64,000 nt of DNA from Tabrizicola_A sp965284335 (GCF_965284335.1 NZ_OZ260076.1), one strand, 5' to 3'; shown: positions 33,706 to 43,214, numbered from the stretch's first letter. The notes: generated by a model not told the origin, from the letters alone. Numbers and translations are program-made.

Positions 33706-34803
33706 TCAGAAGGTGAAGCCGATTTTCAGACCCACACCAAGAGCCGAGTTGCCACGGAAGCTCGCATTGGAAATGCCTGATCCCGGCGGGCTTTCAAGTG
33801 CATTTGCATCACCGATATCGACATAGCGCACGCCGCCCGAGATTTTCATATTGCCTCGGGTATAGGTGCCGCCGACGCCCACGCTCCAAAAACCGTCGGT
33901 GGGGGCAAGGTTTGTGGCAATGCCGCCTTTGCTGTCCTCATATCCGATCGAGATGGCGCCCGACCATGTATCGCTGAACTTGCGACCGACGCCCAAAGTA
34001 TAGGTGATGGTGTCGTTGTCATGGCCGACGAGGGGCTGGAATTCGGGCGGATAGCCTATGGAATTCAGCCGCGTCGAGGTCCAATCCACCCAGCGGATTG
34101 AGCCGAACAAAAGGGTGTTGGCCGCGATCCCGGATTGGGCATCCAAGGTCAGGGATTTTGGCAGCTCTACCTCTTCGGTGCCGACAAAGCCCACACCGGC
34201 AACCGTGGTCGCCATGTCGTGCTTTGTCTCGCTGGCATAGGTCAGCGCGATGCGCATGGCGATTTCGGGCTTTTCATAGGCCGCGCCGACCAGATAGCCC
34301 AAAGAGCGATCATTGGCATAGCTGGCCGAATAAGTCCCAAGTGAGCTAACGACAGTTGCATTGCCGCCAATGCCAACAGACCGCAGCCCGGCATGGACCG
34401 AGAAATTATCGTTCAGCTTATAGCGCCCGATCAGCGCCACCGTGTCACCGTTCAGCGTGGCATTGGTCCCCGCAATCGGATAGGGGCCGGGGCTGGGGTT
34501 TGGATAGGCGACATCTGCCCCAAAACTGGGGTCGATGGTAAAGCCCAGTGAAATCTTCTCATTCAGGTCGGTTTTAAAGGCGATGCCAAGGGTGGAGTAG
34601 TTTTTTGCCACATCCCCCGTTGGCGCAAGCCCGCCACCCGCCGAGCCCTCGACCGTGGGTGAGGCATAGCCATAGCTCAACTCGGCATAGCTGCCGCTTT
34701 CAAACATAAAACCCAAAGGCACGCCGGATCGTTCAAAGCCGCCAGCCCATGCCGGGCTGGATGCCACGACACCCGCTGCTGCCGCGGTTACAAGTTTCTT
34801 CAT
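33706..34803 (-). CDS. Outer-membrane transport protein, OmpP1/FadL family
   Basis: A 365-residue protein with a signal peptide (MKKLVTAAAAGVVASSPAWA) and GGFERSG at the mature N-terminus, the plug-like hatch start of the FadL family. The rest alternates in amphipathic strands and ends ...GVGLKIGFTF with a terminal Phe. FadL porins take up long-chain fatty acids and other hydrophobic molecules. It is a single gene with its own terminator. Confidence 0.88.
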   Translation of the reverse strand: MKKLVTAAAAGVVASSPAWAGGFERSGVPLGFMFESGSYAELSYGYASPTVEGSAGGGLAPTGDVAKNYSTLGIAFKTDLNEKISLGFTIDPSFGADVAYPNPSPGPYPIAGTNATLNGDTVALIGRYKLNDNFSVHAGLRSVGIGGNATVVSSLGTYSASYANDRSLGYLVGAAYEKPEIAMRIALTYASETKHDMATTVAGVGFVGTEEVELPKSLTLDAQSGIAANTLLFGSIRWVDWTSTRLNSIGYPPEFQPLVGHDNDTITYTLGVGRKFSDTWSGAISIGYEDSKGGIATNLAPTDGFWSVGVGGTYTRGNMKISGGVRYVDIGDANALESPPGSGISNASFRGNSALGVGLKIGFTF

Positions 34804-34964
34804 CTAAGGTCTTCCTCCCGTTTCCCGCGCCTCACCGCCCTCTTGCCGGGGCATCTTGCGCCTGATGTGTGGGATCGTGGGGTAAAACGCCGCACAGGTC
34901 AAATGGCTGTTTGGCGGCCCGATTTATGCGACGCAACGTCATGGGAGGGCGCAAATGCGCGGTT

Positions 34965-35831
34965 TCAGCCCTTGGGGCGCTGCAATTCGGCCCGGATGCT
35001 GATCCAGATGCCCAGAAAAATCACCGCGCCGCCGCCCAGAACGAAGGGGTCGATCGGCTCTGCATAGGCCAGGGCGCCGACGACGGCGATCAGGGGCAGG
35101 CGGACGAAATCAATCGGGACGACAAAGCTGGCGGGGGCCAAGGTCAGCGCAGAGGTCAGCGAAAAATGCGCCAAAAGCCCGCAAACCCCGATCAGCGCCA
35201 GCCATGGCAGGGTTTGGGCGGTGGGCCAGTTGATCTGACCGTCATGAGCCGACATCGCGATGCCAAAGAGTGCCTGAAACAGCGTCAGCCAAAAGAGGAT
35301 GGTGATAATCGCCTCGCCGCGGGTCAGGCGTTTGGTGAGGATCGTGGTGGCGGCAAAGCCCAAGGCGCTGGCCGCAGCGGCCAGAACGCCGGGGTTGAGG
35401 TTGGTCAGATCGGGGCGGGCGACAATGAGAATGCCGGCAAAGCCAAGCGCGGCGGCCATGAGTTTGGCGCGCGTCAACCGCTCGCCCAGAAAGAGCGGCG
35501 ACAAGAGGATCACCCAGATGGGTGAGGTGAATTCCAGCGCGAACACTTGCGCCAAGGGGATGACGGTCAGCGCCCAGAACCACAGGTTTTGGGCAGTGAA
35601 ATGCACGATATTGCGCCAAAAATGCCCGGAAAGCCGCTGGGTTGAGATGCGGCTTAACTGCCCGCTGGCCCAGCCGATGGCGATGACCAACACCAGCCCG
35701 ACGAGAGAGCGCGCCGCCATGATTTCAAAGCTGTCATGGGTTTGGCTGATCTGGCGCGCGGCGATGGCCATGGCGGTAAAGGAGAAAATCGCGCCTGACA
35801 TCCAAAGCGCGGCTTTGATTGGCGGGGTCAT
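34965..35831 (-). CDS. EamA/DMT-family transporter
   Basis: A 288-residue inner-membrane protein with about ten hydrophobic segments in two repeated EamA halves. The DMT loops AARSLVGLVLV and FTSPIWVILLSPLFLGE are recognisable. Substrate unknown; family members export amino acids, nucleosides or metabolites. The GCAGCAAATT-style upstream region lacks a clear regulator site. Confidence 0.88.
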   Translation of the reverse strand: MTPPIKAALWMSGAIFSFTAMAIAARQISQTHDSFEIMAARSLVGLVLVIAIGWASGQLSRISTQRLSGHFWRNIVHFTAQNLWFWALTVIPLAQVFALEFTSPIWVILLSPLFLGERLTRAKLMAAALGFAGILIVARPDLTNLNPGVLAAAASALGFAATTILTKRLTRGEAIITILFWLTLFQALFGIAMSAHDGQINWPTAQTLPWLALIGVCGLLAHFSLTSALTLAPASFVVPIDFVRLPLIAVVGALAYAEPIDPFVLGGGAVIFLGIWISIRAELQRPKG

Positions 35832-35939
35832 GGCGGGGGGCCTTGATCTGTCAGGAACTCGTCATGGCGCAGAGCGCTGCACAGGATATGTGTGGTTTGT
35901 TCATTTGTGCAGATTAGGCGACCATAGCGGCGGATCATG

Positions 35940-36716
35940 TCAATACCCCGCCGTCAGGCCGAAATCGAGCATCACAGCCGCGCCGGTGATGCCCGCGGCC
36001 GCCGGTGACAAAAGAAAGGCCACGTTCTGCGCCACCTCGTCAGGGGTGAGAAAGCGCGCCGCGTGCCCTTGGGGGTAATGGGCCAGAAGTTTGTTGAAAT
36101 AGCCCTGTGTGTCGCCGCCGCCATAGCGGCGCGCCTGATAGTCCAGCATGGGAGAGGTGATATCCGAGGGGCACAAGGCATTGACGCGAATACCTTTTGG
36201 GGCAAGCTCGCGCGCCAATGCCTTGGTCATGGTGGTGACACCGCCCTTTGAGGCGCAATAGATCGCCGCCCCCGCATTGCCCACCACGCCCGCATCGGAG
36301 GAGATGTTGACGATGGCCCCGCGCGTGGCCTCAAGTGCCGGGATGGCGCGGGCGCAGAGGAAAAACGTGGCCTTCAGATTGAGGTCGATGCAAGCGGTCC
36401 AGTCGGCCTCGGTTGCCTCGGCGCTGTCGCCTTCCACCCAGATGCCGGCGGCGTTCACCAGCCCGTCAAGACGGCCAAGGGCGGCGCTGGCGCGGGTGAT
36501 GATCTCGGCGCAGGTGGCGGTTTGGGTCAGATCGCCCAAGAGGGGCACCGCGCCTGTGGCTTGGGCGGTGCGTTCAAGGGCGGCGGGATTGACATCGGTG
36601 ATGGCCAGTCGCGCCCCAAGCCGGGCCAAAAGCCGCGCTGTGGCACCGCCCACCCCGCCCCCAGCTCCGGTGACAAGAAAGGCTTTGCCGTCAAACAAAT
36701 CGGGGGCGAATACCAT
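35940..36716 (-). CDS. Short-chain dehydrogenase/reductase
   Basis: A 258-residue classical SDR. The cofactor motif is TGAGGGVGGATA, with NAAG(I) near residue 85, the catalytic Ser in VNISSDAG, and YCASK supplying Tyr and Lys. Asp in AITDVN at the end of strand 2 favours NAD(H). I use ATG 36714-36716, with AAAGGA eight bases upstream, rather than an ATG three codons earlier. Substrate unknown. Confidence 0.85.
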   Translation of the reverse strand: MVFAPDLFDGKAFLVTGAGGGVGGATARLLARLGARLAITDVNPAALERTAQATGAVPLLGDLTQTATCAEIITRASAALGRLDGLVNAAGIWVEGDSAEATEADWTACIDLNLKATFFLCARAIPALEATRGAIVNISSDAGVVGNAGAAIYCASKGGVTTMTKALARELAPKGIRVNALCPSDITSPMLDYQARRYGGGDTQGYFNKLLAHYPQGHAARFLTPDEVAQNVAFLLSPAAAGITGAAVMLDFGLTAGY

Positions 36717-36851
36717 GGACACCATCCTTTGGTCGCATCTGGCGCGAGTGCTGCGGATTTGTCCAGCCCGGTGACAGGGGCGGGCACCCAAAGGGTTGAG
36801 GCGGGCAGAGGGCTGGGCTAGCTCTGTGGGGCAAACTTTGGAGGTTTTACG

Positions 36852-37433
36852 ATGACGGTTCGCCAATCCGATCACCCGATTGATCCGCAATTCCTGACCC
36901 GCTGGTCTCCGCGTGCCTTTGATCCGGCCGAAATGACCGAGGGACAGGTGTTGAGCCTGATCGAGGCGGCCCGCTGGGCGCCTTCGGCTTCGAACCATCA
37001 ACCGGCGCGCTTTGCTTGGGGGCTGCGGGGGGATGCGGGGTTTGCGGCGATCCATGACGGGTTGATGGGGTTCAACCGGGTTTGGGCGGATAAGGCGGCG
37101 GCGCTGATCGTGCTGGCGTCAAAGACCTTTGTGGATAAGGAGGATGGGCCTGCGGCCAATAGCTGGCACGCCTTTGATGCAGGCGCGTCTTGGATGAGCC
37201 TTGCGTTGCAGGCCCAAGCGATGGGGCTTGTGGCCCATGCCATGGGCGGGTTTGAGGCTGAAACGCTGGCCCCGGCGCTGGGGTTGCCGGAGGGGTATCA
37301 GATTCATGTGGTGGTGGCGGTGGGCCGGCAGGGGGATGTGGCTGATCTGCCCGAGAAGTTGCAGGCCCGCGAAATGCCGAGCCTGCGCCGGCCTGTGGCC
37401 GAGGTTGCGGCGCGGGGACGTTTTCCGGCCTGA
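36852..37433 (+). CDS. Nitroreductase-family protein
   Basis: A 193-residue FMN-dependent enzyme. WSPRAFDPAEMT near the start and EAARWAPSASNHQPARF are the FMN-binding signature of the family. Later blocks DAGASWMSLALQAQAMGL and MGGFEAE complete the site. The natural substrate is not predictable. It ends three bases before the second 63-bp palindromic repeat. Confidence 0.88.
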   Translation: MTVRQSDHPIDPQFLTRWSPRAFDPAEMTEGQVLSLIEAARWAPSASNHQPARFAWGLRGDAGFAAIHDGLMGFNRVWADKAAALIVLASKTFVDKEDGPAANSWHAFDAGASWMSLALQAQAMGLVAHAMGGFEAETLAPALGLPEGYQIHVVVAVGRQGDVADLPEKLQAREMPSLRRPVAEVAARGRFPA

Positions 37434-37435
37434 CA

Positions 37436-37498
37436 CTCCTCGTCGACGTCGTCGCTCGTCGTGGGTTTCCCGACGAGAAGGCGAAGCCGCCCGAGGAG
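37436..37498. repeat. 63-bp nested palindromic intergenic repeat, copy 2
   Basis: Same length as the element at 18034-18096 and about 80% identical to it in inverted orientation, with the same outer (CTCCTCG/CGAGGAG) and inner (CTCGTCG/CGACGAG) arms. It too fills a convergent intergenic gap, here between the nitroreductase gene and guaA. Confidence 0.75.
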
Positions 37499-37501
37499 GG
37501 G

Positions 37502-39058
37502 TTATTCCAGCTCGATCGTGCCGGGTGGCTTCGAGGTGCAGTCGTAAAACACCCGGTTGATGCCCTTCACCTCATTGATGATCCGCGTTGCGGTTTCGGA
37601 CAGGAAGTCATGGGTGAAGGGGTAGTAATCCGCCGTCATCCCATCGACCGAGGTTACCGCGCGCAAGGCCAGCGCATAGTCATAGGTCCGCCCGTCGCCC
37701 ATGACGCCCACCGTGCGCATCGGCAGGATGGCGGCAAAGGCCTGCCAGATCTCGTCATAAAGCCCGTGCTTGCGGATCTGGTCGATATAGACCGCATCGG
37801 CCCGGCGCAGGATGTCGAGTTTTTCGGACGTAATCTCGCCGGGGCAACGGATCGCAAGGCCCGGTCCGGGGAAGGGGTGGCGGCCGATGAAGGATGCGGG
37901 CAGGCCGAGTTCACGGCCAAGCGCGCGCACCTCGTCCTTGAAAAGCTCGCGCAGGGGTTCGACGAGTTTCAGCCCCATCTTTTCGGGCAAGCCGCCGACG
38001 TTGTGGTGCGACTTGATGGTGACCGACGGGCCGCCCGAGAAGGAGACGCTTTCGATCACATCGGGGTAGAGCGTGCCTTGGGCGAGGAATTCGGCGCCCT
38101 CGATCCCATTCGCGTATTTCTGGAACACCTCGATGAAGAGCCGCCCGATGGTCTTGCGCTTGACCTCGGGGTCTGAGACGCCTTCAAGCTGGCCGAGGAA
38201 CAGTTCGGATTCATCGGCGTGGATGAGGTTTAGATTGTAGTTCTCGCGGAACATCTTGACGACCTGTTCGGCCTCACCCAGCCGCAAAAGGCCGTGATCG
38301 ACAAAGACGCAAGTGAGCTGGTCGCCAATCGCCTCGTGCAGAAGGATGCCCGTCACCGAGCTGTCCACCCCGCCCGAAAGCGCGCAGATCACCTTTTTGT
38401 CGCCCACTTGGGCGCGGATTTTGGCGATCATTTCTTCGCGGTAAGCGCCCATCGTCCAGTCGCCGGTGAACCCGGCAAGGCGCACGAAGTTTTCGTAAAG
38501 TTTTGCGCCCTTGGGGGTGTGATGCACTTCGGGGTGGAATTGGACGGCGTAGAAGTTGCGTTTCACATCGGCGGTGATGGCAAAGGGCGCGTTAGGCGAG
38601 GTGCCGTAGACCTCAAATCCGGGGGCGATTTTCGACACATGGTCGCCGTGGGACATCCAGACCTGTTCGTCGCCCGCCTCGAACCAGCCCGCCAAAAGCG
38701 GGCAGGTCTCGGAGGTCTTGGTGACGAAGGCTTTGCCGAATTCGGCCGTGCCATGGCCGCCTTCGACATGGCCGCCAAGGCAATGCATCATCACCTGCTG
38801 GCCATAGCAGATGCCAAGGATTGGCACGCCCATGTCAAACACGCCCTTGGGCGGCATCGGGGCGCCGTCCCAATAGACCGAGGCGGGGCCGCCCGAGAAG
38901 ATCACGGCCTTGGGCCCAAAGGCCCGAAGGAAGGCATCATCCACTTTGTTATAGGGATGGATTTCGCAATAGACGTTCAACTCGCGCAGGCGGCGCGCAA
39001 TGAGCTGCGTCACCTGAGAGCCAAAGTCGATGATGAGGAGGCGATCATGTTGGGTCAT
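37502..39058 (-). CDS. guaA: GMP synthase (glutamine-hydrolysing)
   Basis: A 518-residue two-domain enzyme converting XMP to GMP. The class I amidotransferase half has the Cys in LGICYGQQ with the His and Glu in QFHPEVHH. The ATP-pyrophosphatase half begins at ~residue 205 with ALSGGVDSSV. The C-terminal dimerisation end TSKPPGTIELE is complete. It is a single gene divergent from the MttB-family gene. Confidence 0.97.
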   Translation of the reverse strand: MTQHDRLLIIDFGSQVTQLIARRLRELNVYCEIHPYNKVDDAFLRAFGPKAVIFSGGPASVYWDGAPMPPKGVFDMGVPILGICYGQQVMMHCLGGHVEGGHGTAEFGKAFVTKTSETCPLLAGWFEAGDEQVWMSHGDHVSKIAPGFEVYGTSPNAPFAITADVKRNFYAVQFHPEVHHTPKGAKLYENFVRLAGFTGDWTMGAYREEMIAKIRAQVGDKKVICALSGGVDSSVTGILLHEAIGDQLTCVFVDHGLLRLGEAEQVVKMFRENYNLNLIHADESELFLGQLEGVSDPEVKRKTIGRLFIEVFQKYANGIEGAEFLAQGTLYPDVIESVSFSGGPSVTIKSHHNVGGLPEKMGLKLVEPLRELFKDEVRALGRELGLPASFIGRHPFPGPGLAIRCPGEITSEKLDILRRADAVYIDQIRKHGLYDEIWQAFAAILPMRTVGVMGDGRTYDYALALRAVTSVDGMTADYYPFTHDFLSETATRIINEVKGINRVFYDCTSKPPGTIELE

Positions 39059-39133
39059 GGCTTCGCCTAGCTTTTGACGAAGGGAATCGCAAGAGGCCGC
39101 CCAGCGGGGGTTTCACACCCCCGCACCCCCGTG

Positions 39134-39157
39134 GGATATTTGGGCCACATTGAAGGC
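39134..39157 (+). repeat. GGATATTT..GCCACATTGAAGGC intergenic element, copy 1
   Basis: The core GGATATTT-GG-GCCACATTGAAGGC follows a GC-rich hairpin region (GGGGGTTTCACACCCCC). Two further copies lie at 43215 and 47219, each after a comparable GC-rich hairpin and CCCC(G). Confidence 0.7.
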
Positions 39158-39277
39158 GGGGGTTTCGTCGCTTTTGGGGTTGGGTTTTGTCGCTTTTGGC
39201 AGTCAGGCGACGCTTTTCCAAGGCGGCCTTTGCGGTCTTCGGCGCATAAGAGGCGAAACAGCTTTCGGAGGCGGATT

Positions 39278-40822
39278 ATGAATGATGTGGCAGCAGGGCG
39301 TCGGGCGCGGGGCGGCGGCGGGTCGGCGCGGCGGGCAGAGCGCACCGCAGTGTCGTTTGAAACCGCGCGCTACATTCAGCGCAATATTCCGAATTTCGAG
39401 ATTCTGAACGAAGAGGCGCTTCAGATCATCGAATGGAATGCCGAGACGGTTTTGGAAGAAATCGGCGTCAATTTCGTGGAAAACGAGGCGGCCTTGCAGC
39501 GTTGGCGCGAGGCGGGGGCGGATGTGCGCGGCGAGCGGGTGCATATTCCGCGTGGTTTGGCGCGCAAGCTGATTGCCACGGCACCGAAGACCTTCACCCA
39601 GCATGCCCGCAACCCCGAGCGCAATGTCGAGATCGGCGGGCGCAATCTGGTCTTGGCCCCGGTTTACGGCCCGCCCTTTGTGCATGATGCCAAGGGGGGG
39701 CGTCGCTATGCGACCATCGAGGATTTCCGCAATTTCGTGAAGCTGGGCTATATGTCCAAATGGCTGCACCATTCGGGCGGCACGGTGTGTGAGCCGACCG
39801 ATGTGCCGGTGAACAAGCGCCATCTGGATATGCTCTTGGCCCATATGACGCTGTCGGACAAGCCCTTCATGGGGTCGGTGACCGAGCCGAGCCGGGCCGA
39901 AGATTCGGTGGAGATGGCCAAGATCCTGTTTGGCAGCGATTTTGTTGACCAAAACACCGTGATGACCAGCCTGATCAACATCAACAGCCCGATGACCTTT
40001 GACGGCATCATGATGGGGGCTTTGGAGGTTTACGCCAAGGCCAATCAGGCCGCGATCGTCTCGCCGTTCATCGTGGGTGGGGCTATGGCGCCGGTGACGG
40101 TGGCGGGCACGCTGACGCAGGTTTTGGCCGAGGTTTTGGCGGGTGTGGCCTATAGCCAGTTGATCCGCAAAGGTGCGCCGGTGATTGCGGGGGCCTTCGT
40201 GACCTCGATCGACATGAACTCGGGCGCGCCGACTTTTGGCACGCCGGAAGCGGCGCATATCACTTATGGCGTGGGCCAGTTGGTGCGCCGGTTGGGTCTG
40301 CCTTACCGTTCGGCTGGTGGGTTCTGCGGCTCGAAGTTGCCCGATGCGCAGGCGGGCTATGAATCGGCCAATAGCCTCAATATGGGGCTTCTGAGCGGTG
40401 TGAACTTTATGCTGCACGCCTGTGGCTGGATGGAGGGCGGCTTGGTGTCGTCTTACGAGAAATTCGTGATGGACGCCGATCAGCTGGGCACCTTGCATCA
40501 TCTGGCCCAAGGCATTGCGGTGGATGAAAACGGTCAGGGCATGAATGCGATCCGTGAGGTTGGTCCGGGGGGCCACTTCTTGGGCTGCGAACATACCCAA
40601 GCCAATTTCAAAACCGCCTTCTGGCGTTCGGATCTTTTGGATTACAAGCCCTTTGAAACCTGGGCCGAAGAGGGTGCGCGCGACACCATGGCTTTGGCTT
40701 CGGAGCGGGTGCAGAAGATGTTGGCCGATTATCAGCCGCCCCATATCGACGACGGCATCCGTGAGGGGCTGGAGGGCTATGTGGCGCAGAAGAAAGAGTC
40801 GATGCCCGACGCCTTCCTTTAA
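39278..40822 (+). CDS. MttB-family methyltransferase, non-pyrrolysine
   Basis: A 514-residue member of the trimethylamine methyltransferase superfamily (MttB TIM barrel). Recognisable stretches are VLEEIGVNF, GPPFVHDAKGGRR and GGFCGSKLPDAQ. The frame has no internal amber codon, so unlike archaeal MttB it does not use pyrrolysine; such homologues demethylate quaternary amines such as glycine betaine, proline betaine or carnitine, or have unknown substrates. No corrinoid protein or activator gene is adjacent. ATG 39278 follows GGAGG. Ends with a strong terminator. Confidence 0.85.
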   Translation: MNDVAAGRRARGGGGSARRAERTAVSFETARYIQRNIPNFEILNEEALQIIEWNAETVLEEIGVNFVENEAALQRWREAGADVRGERVHIPRGLARKLIATAPKTFTQHARNPERNVEIGGRNLVLAPVYGPPFVHDAKGGRRYATIEDFRNFVKLGYMSKWLHHSGGTVCEPTDVPVNKRHLDMLLAHMTLSDKPFMGSVTEPSRAEDSVEMAKILFGSDFVDQNTVMTSLININSPMTFDGIMMGALEVYAKANQAAIVSPFIVGGAMAPVTVAGTLTQVLAEVLAGVAYSQLIRKGAPVIAGAFVTSIDMNSGAPTFGTPEAAHITYGVGQLVRRLGLPYRSAGGFCGSKLPDAQAGYESANSLNMGLLSGVNFMLHACGWMEGGLVSSYEKFVMDADQLGTLHHLAQGIAVDENGQGMNAIREVGPGGHFLGCEHTQANFKTAFWRSDLLDYKPFETWAEEGARDTMALASERVQKMLADYQPPHIDDGIREGLEGYVAQKKESMPDAFL

Positions 40823-40843
40823 TCGTTTCCAATTTGGAACCAA

Positions 40844-40872
40844 AAGGCCCGCCAGATCCTCTGGCGGGCCTT
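40844..40872. terminator. Bidirectional terminator between mttB-like and DUF6477 genes
   Basis: AAGGCCCGCCAGA pairs with CTCTGGCGGGCCTT, flanked by AAAA on the left and a T-containing stretch on the right, between convergent genes. Confidence 0.85.
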
Positions 40873-40878
40873 GTCATG

Positions 40879-41163
40879 TCAATGGGCCAGTTTGCGCGAG
40901 ATCAGCCTGACCTCGGCCATGAGGGCGACCAAAACCTCGATGTGGCGAGCCACCGGATAGGTGATGTCGCCGGTCTTGCGGATGTCTTCAAGCCGCGCCT
41001 CTTCGGCCAAGAGCTGGGGCAAAACCCGTTCGCTGGGGGCGGTTATCGCCAAGAGGCGGCGCAGATCGCGGTCTCGGCGGTAGTCTTCAAGCCCAAAGCG
41101 CGCGGCGCGGATCAACAGGCGTGGGCGGCGCAGGTTGCACAGGATGGTGCGGAAATCGGTCAT
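40879..41163 (-). CDS. DUF6477-family protein
   Basis: A 94-residue, arginine-rich helical protein (RRPRLLIRAARFGLEDYRRDRDL). In this bacterial group such a gene commonly faces a DUF6456 gene, as here with the gene starting at 41377. The strongly basic first half suggests nucleic-acid or phospholipid contact. Function unknown. Confidence 0.65.
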   Translation of the reverse strand: MTDFRTILCNLRRPRLLIRAARFGLEDYRRDRDLRRLLAITAPSERVLPQLLAEEARLEDIRKTGDITYPVARHIEVLVALMAEVRLISRKLAH

Positions 41164-41376
41164 GGCGGCCTCTTTGACAATGGAGAGCTCAGCCTAAAAG
41201 CAAACAACCCCACGTTGCGCATGTGGCAATTTCAGCGCGCGATGGTTACCAGTTTGTTTAAGAATTCGAAACAATTATCGATTTATGACCGAAAATTAAC
41301 ACTTGGGTAAGAATTGCCACTCAGGGTTGAAATGCTCTGATAGGGCCGTCCCGACCCAAGTTGCTGAACGAGTCTG

Positions 41377-42513
41377 ATGATGCAAGGCAACCTGATCCCA
41401 TTGCGCAGCCTGCCCGATTGGCTTTCCAATGAGGTGCGGCTTTATCTTGCCCATACCGAAGAGGGGCAGTCGCTGCGCGCCTTGGCGCGGCGGGGTGGCT
41501 GTCATGCCTCGACGGTCTTGCGGACCGTTCGGCGCTACGAAAAACGCCGGGAAGACCCGCTGATGGACGAGGCGCTGGATGCGCTGGCCCATGGCGCCCC
41601 CCGGTCGGTTCAACTCGCCACACAGGAGCCTGAGCTTATGACCGTTCCGATCACTGCCTCGATACATGCCAAACCGACTGTTGTTGATGAGATGACTTTG
41701 AACCGCGAGGGGTTGCGGATTTTGCGGCGCATGGCCGAGCCGGGGGCGACGCTGGCCATTGCGCCGGATATGGAGAAGGCGGTGGTGATGCGGGACTTTC
41801 CCGATGGGCGCTGCGCGCGATTGGCCATTGTGGAGCGGGCGGTGGCGCAGGCCTTTGTGCTGCAAGACTGGATCACGCTGCGCAAGGCGGGGCGGGTGTC
41901 GAGCTATGAGATCAGCGGGCCCGGCAAGGCGGCGCTGCGCCGGTTGATCGCGGCGGATGATCAGGCGCGGATGGCCAATGGTTTGGCCGAGGCGCCGATG
42001 GCCTTTGCCGACCAGCATCGGATTTGGGGCGAGAGGCTGGTAACGGGCGAGGAGGGGCCGCGCCGGGTGCGATTTAATCTGGCGGAAAGCCCGGTCACGG
42101 TTTTGGGCCGTCGTCGGGAAAAGGATGGCAGGCCCTTTTTGGAACCGGGTCTTGTGGAGGCGGCTGAGCGGCTGCGCGAGGATTTCGAACTGGCGCAGAT
42201 GGGGCCGCGGGTGGCGCAGAATTGGGAGCGCTTTTTGACCGGCGGCGACCGGGGAAGTTTTGCCGCTGATTCTGGGCTGGCGCAGGGGCCAAGGGCGGCG
42301 CGTGATCGGGTGGCGGCGGCCTTGCGCGACCTTGGGCCGGGGCTGGGGGATGTCGCGCTGCGGGTGTGCTGTTTTCTGGAAGGCATCGAGACGGCCGAGC
42401 AGCGCATGGGTTGGGCGGCGCGGTCGGGCAAGATCGTGCTGCGTATCGCGCTGCAACGGCTGCGCCGCCATTATGAGGCGACCTATGGCAAACATGGGCC
42501 GATGATCGGTTAG
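41377..42513 (+). CDS. DUF6456 / helix-turn-helix protein
   Basis: A 378-residue protein. The first ~60 residues hold a Hin-recombinase-like helix-turn-helix (ALARRGGCHASTVLRTVRRYE). The last ~130 residues form the DUF6456 domain, including RLREDFELAQMGPR and a RVCCFLEGIETAEQRMGW stretch. It is divergent from DUF6477 with 213 bp between. A transcription-factor role is plausible but unproven. The stop overlaps the convergent YitT gene. Confidence 0.75.
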   Translation: MMQGNLIPLRSLPDWLSNEVRLYLAHTEEGQSLRALARRGGCHASTVLRTVRRYEKRREDPLMDEALDALAHGAPRSVQLATQEPELMTVPITASIHAKPTVVDEMTLNREGLRILRRMAEPGATLAIAPDMEKAVVMRDFPDGRCARLAIVERAVAQAFVLQDWITLRKAGRVSSYEISGPGKAALRRLIAADDQARMANGLAEAPMAFADQHRIWGERLVTGEEGPRRVRFNLAESPVTVLGRRREKDGRPFLEPGLVEAAERLREDFELAQMGPRVAQNWERFLTGGDRGSFAADSGLAQGPRAARDRVAAALRDLGPGLGDVALRVCCFLEGIETAEQRMGWAARSGKIVLRIALQRLRRHYEATYGKHGPMIG

Positions 42514-43112
42514 GTGGCGATATAGCGGTCGCGCCGGTGGTTGATGGCCAGAAAAAGGTTGAAGACCACGGCACCTGCGAAGCTCCACCCCAAAGCCGCG
42601 CTGTCGAGGATCAGCGCGGCCAAGGCAAAGAGCGCCAGATCAAAGATGAGCTGGGCATAGCCTGCGGGAAAGCCGCTGCGGTCTTGCAGCATGAGCCAGA
42701 GGATCGAGATGCCGCCAAAGCTGCCGCCATGGCGCACCACGGCAAGGGCGGCGATGCCGAAAAGGATGCCGAAGAGGAGCGCGGCAAAGCCGGGGTGGAT
42801 ATGGGAAAACCCAAGCCAGTTCGGCAGGATCGCGGTCAGGATCGACAGGCTTGCGATGGTGATCAGCGTCTTGAGCGCAAAGCGCGCGCCCATGCGGCGC
42901 CAGCCGAACCACAGAAATGGCAGCGAGACCGCGAAATAGACCGCCGGAAAGGGCAGGGCGAAGTGATAGGCGATGAGCGCTGCCACCCCGGTCGTTTGAC
43001 CTGCGACAAAGCCGGAGAAGGTCAGCACATGCATGCCAACCGCCGCCATGCAGATGCCAAAGCCCAGGCCTTGGATGTCATCAATCAGGGAATGGCGCGT
43101 GCGATTGGGCAT
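42510..43112 (-). CDS. YitT-family membrane protein
   Basis: A 200-residue inner-membrane protein with about five to six hydrophobic segments and the YitT/DUF161 arrangement, with GGSFGGISILWLMLQ near residue 130. There is no C-terminal DUF2179 domain. Function unknown. It is convergent with the DUF6456 gene with four bases of overlap. Confidence 0.82.
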   Translation of the reverse strand: MPNRTRHSLIDDIQGLGFGICMAAVGMHVLTFSGFVAGQTTGVAALIAYHFALPFPAVYFAVSLPFLWFGWRRMGARFALKTLITIASLSILTAILPNWLGFSHIHPGFAALLFGILFGIAALAVVRHGGSFGGISILWLMLQDRSGFPAGYAQLIFDLALFALAALILDSAALGWSFAGAVVFNLFLAINHRRDRYIAT

Positions 43113-43214
43113 GAGGCCCTGCTAACGCTCGGCGCAATATAAGTCAATAATACTGACATAAATAATGGGGCGCATCTGTGAAAAGACCGGGGGGCCAGCC
43201 CCCCGAACCCCCCG

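Noticed and set aside
39278..40822. Pyrrolysine-containing MttB
   Set aside because: The frame has no internal TAG and no pylT/pylS genes are seen.
39203..40843. A 546-codon open frame antisense to the MttB-family gene
   Set aside because: It is the mirror of a well-supported gene in high-GC DNA, has no recognisable motif, and is rich in His/Arg/Gly as expected for a reverse-frame artefact.
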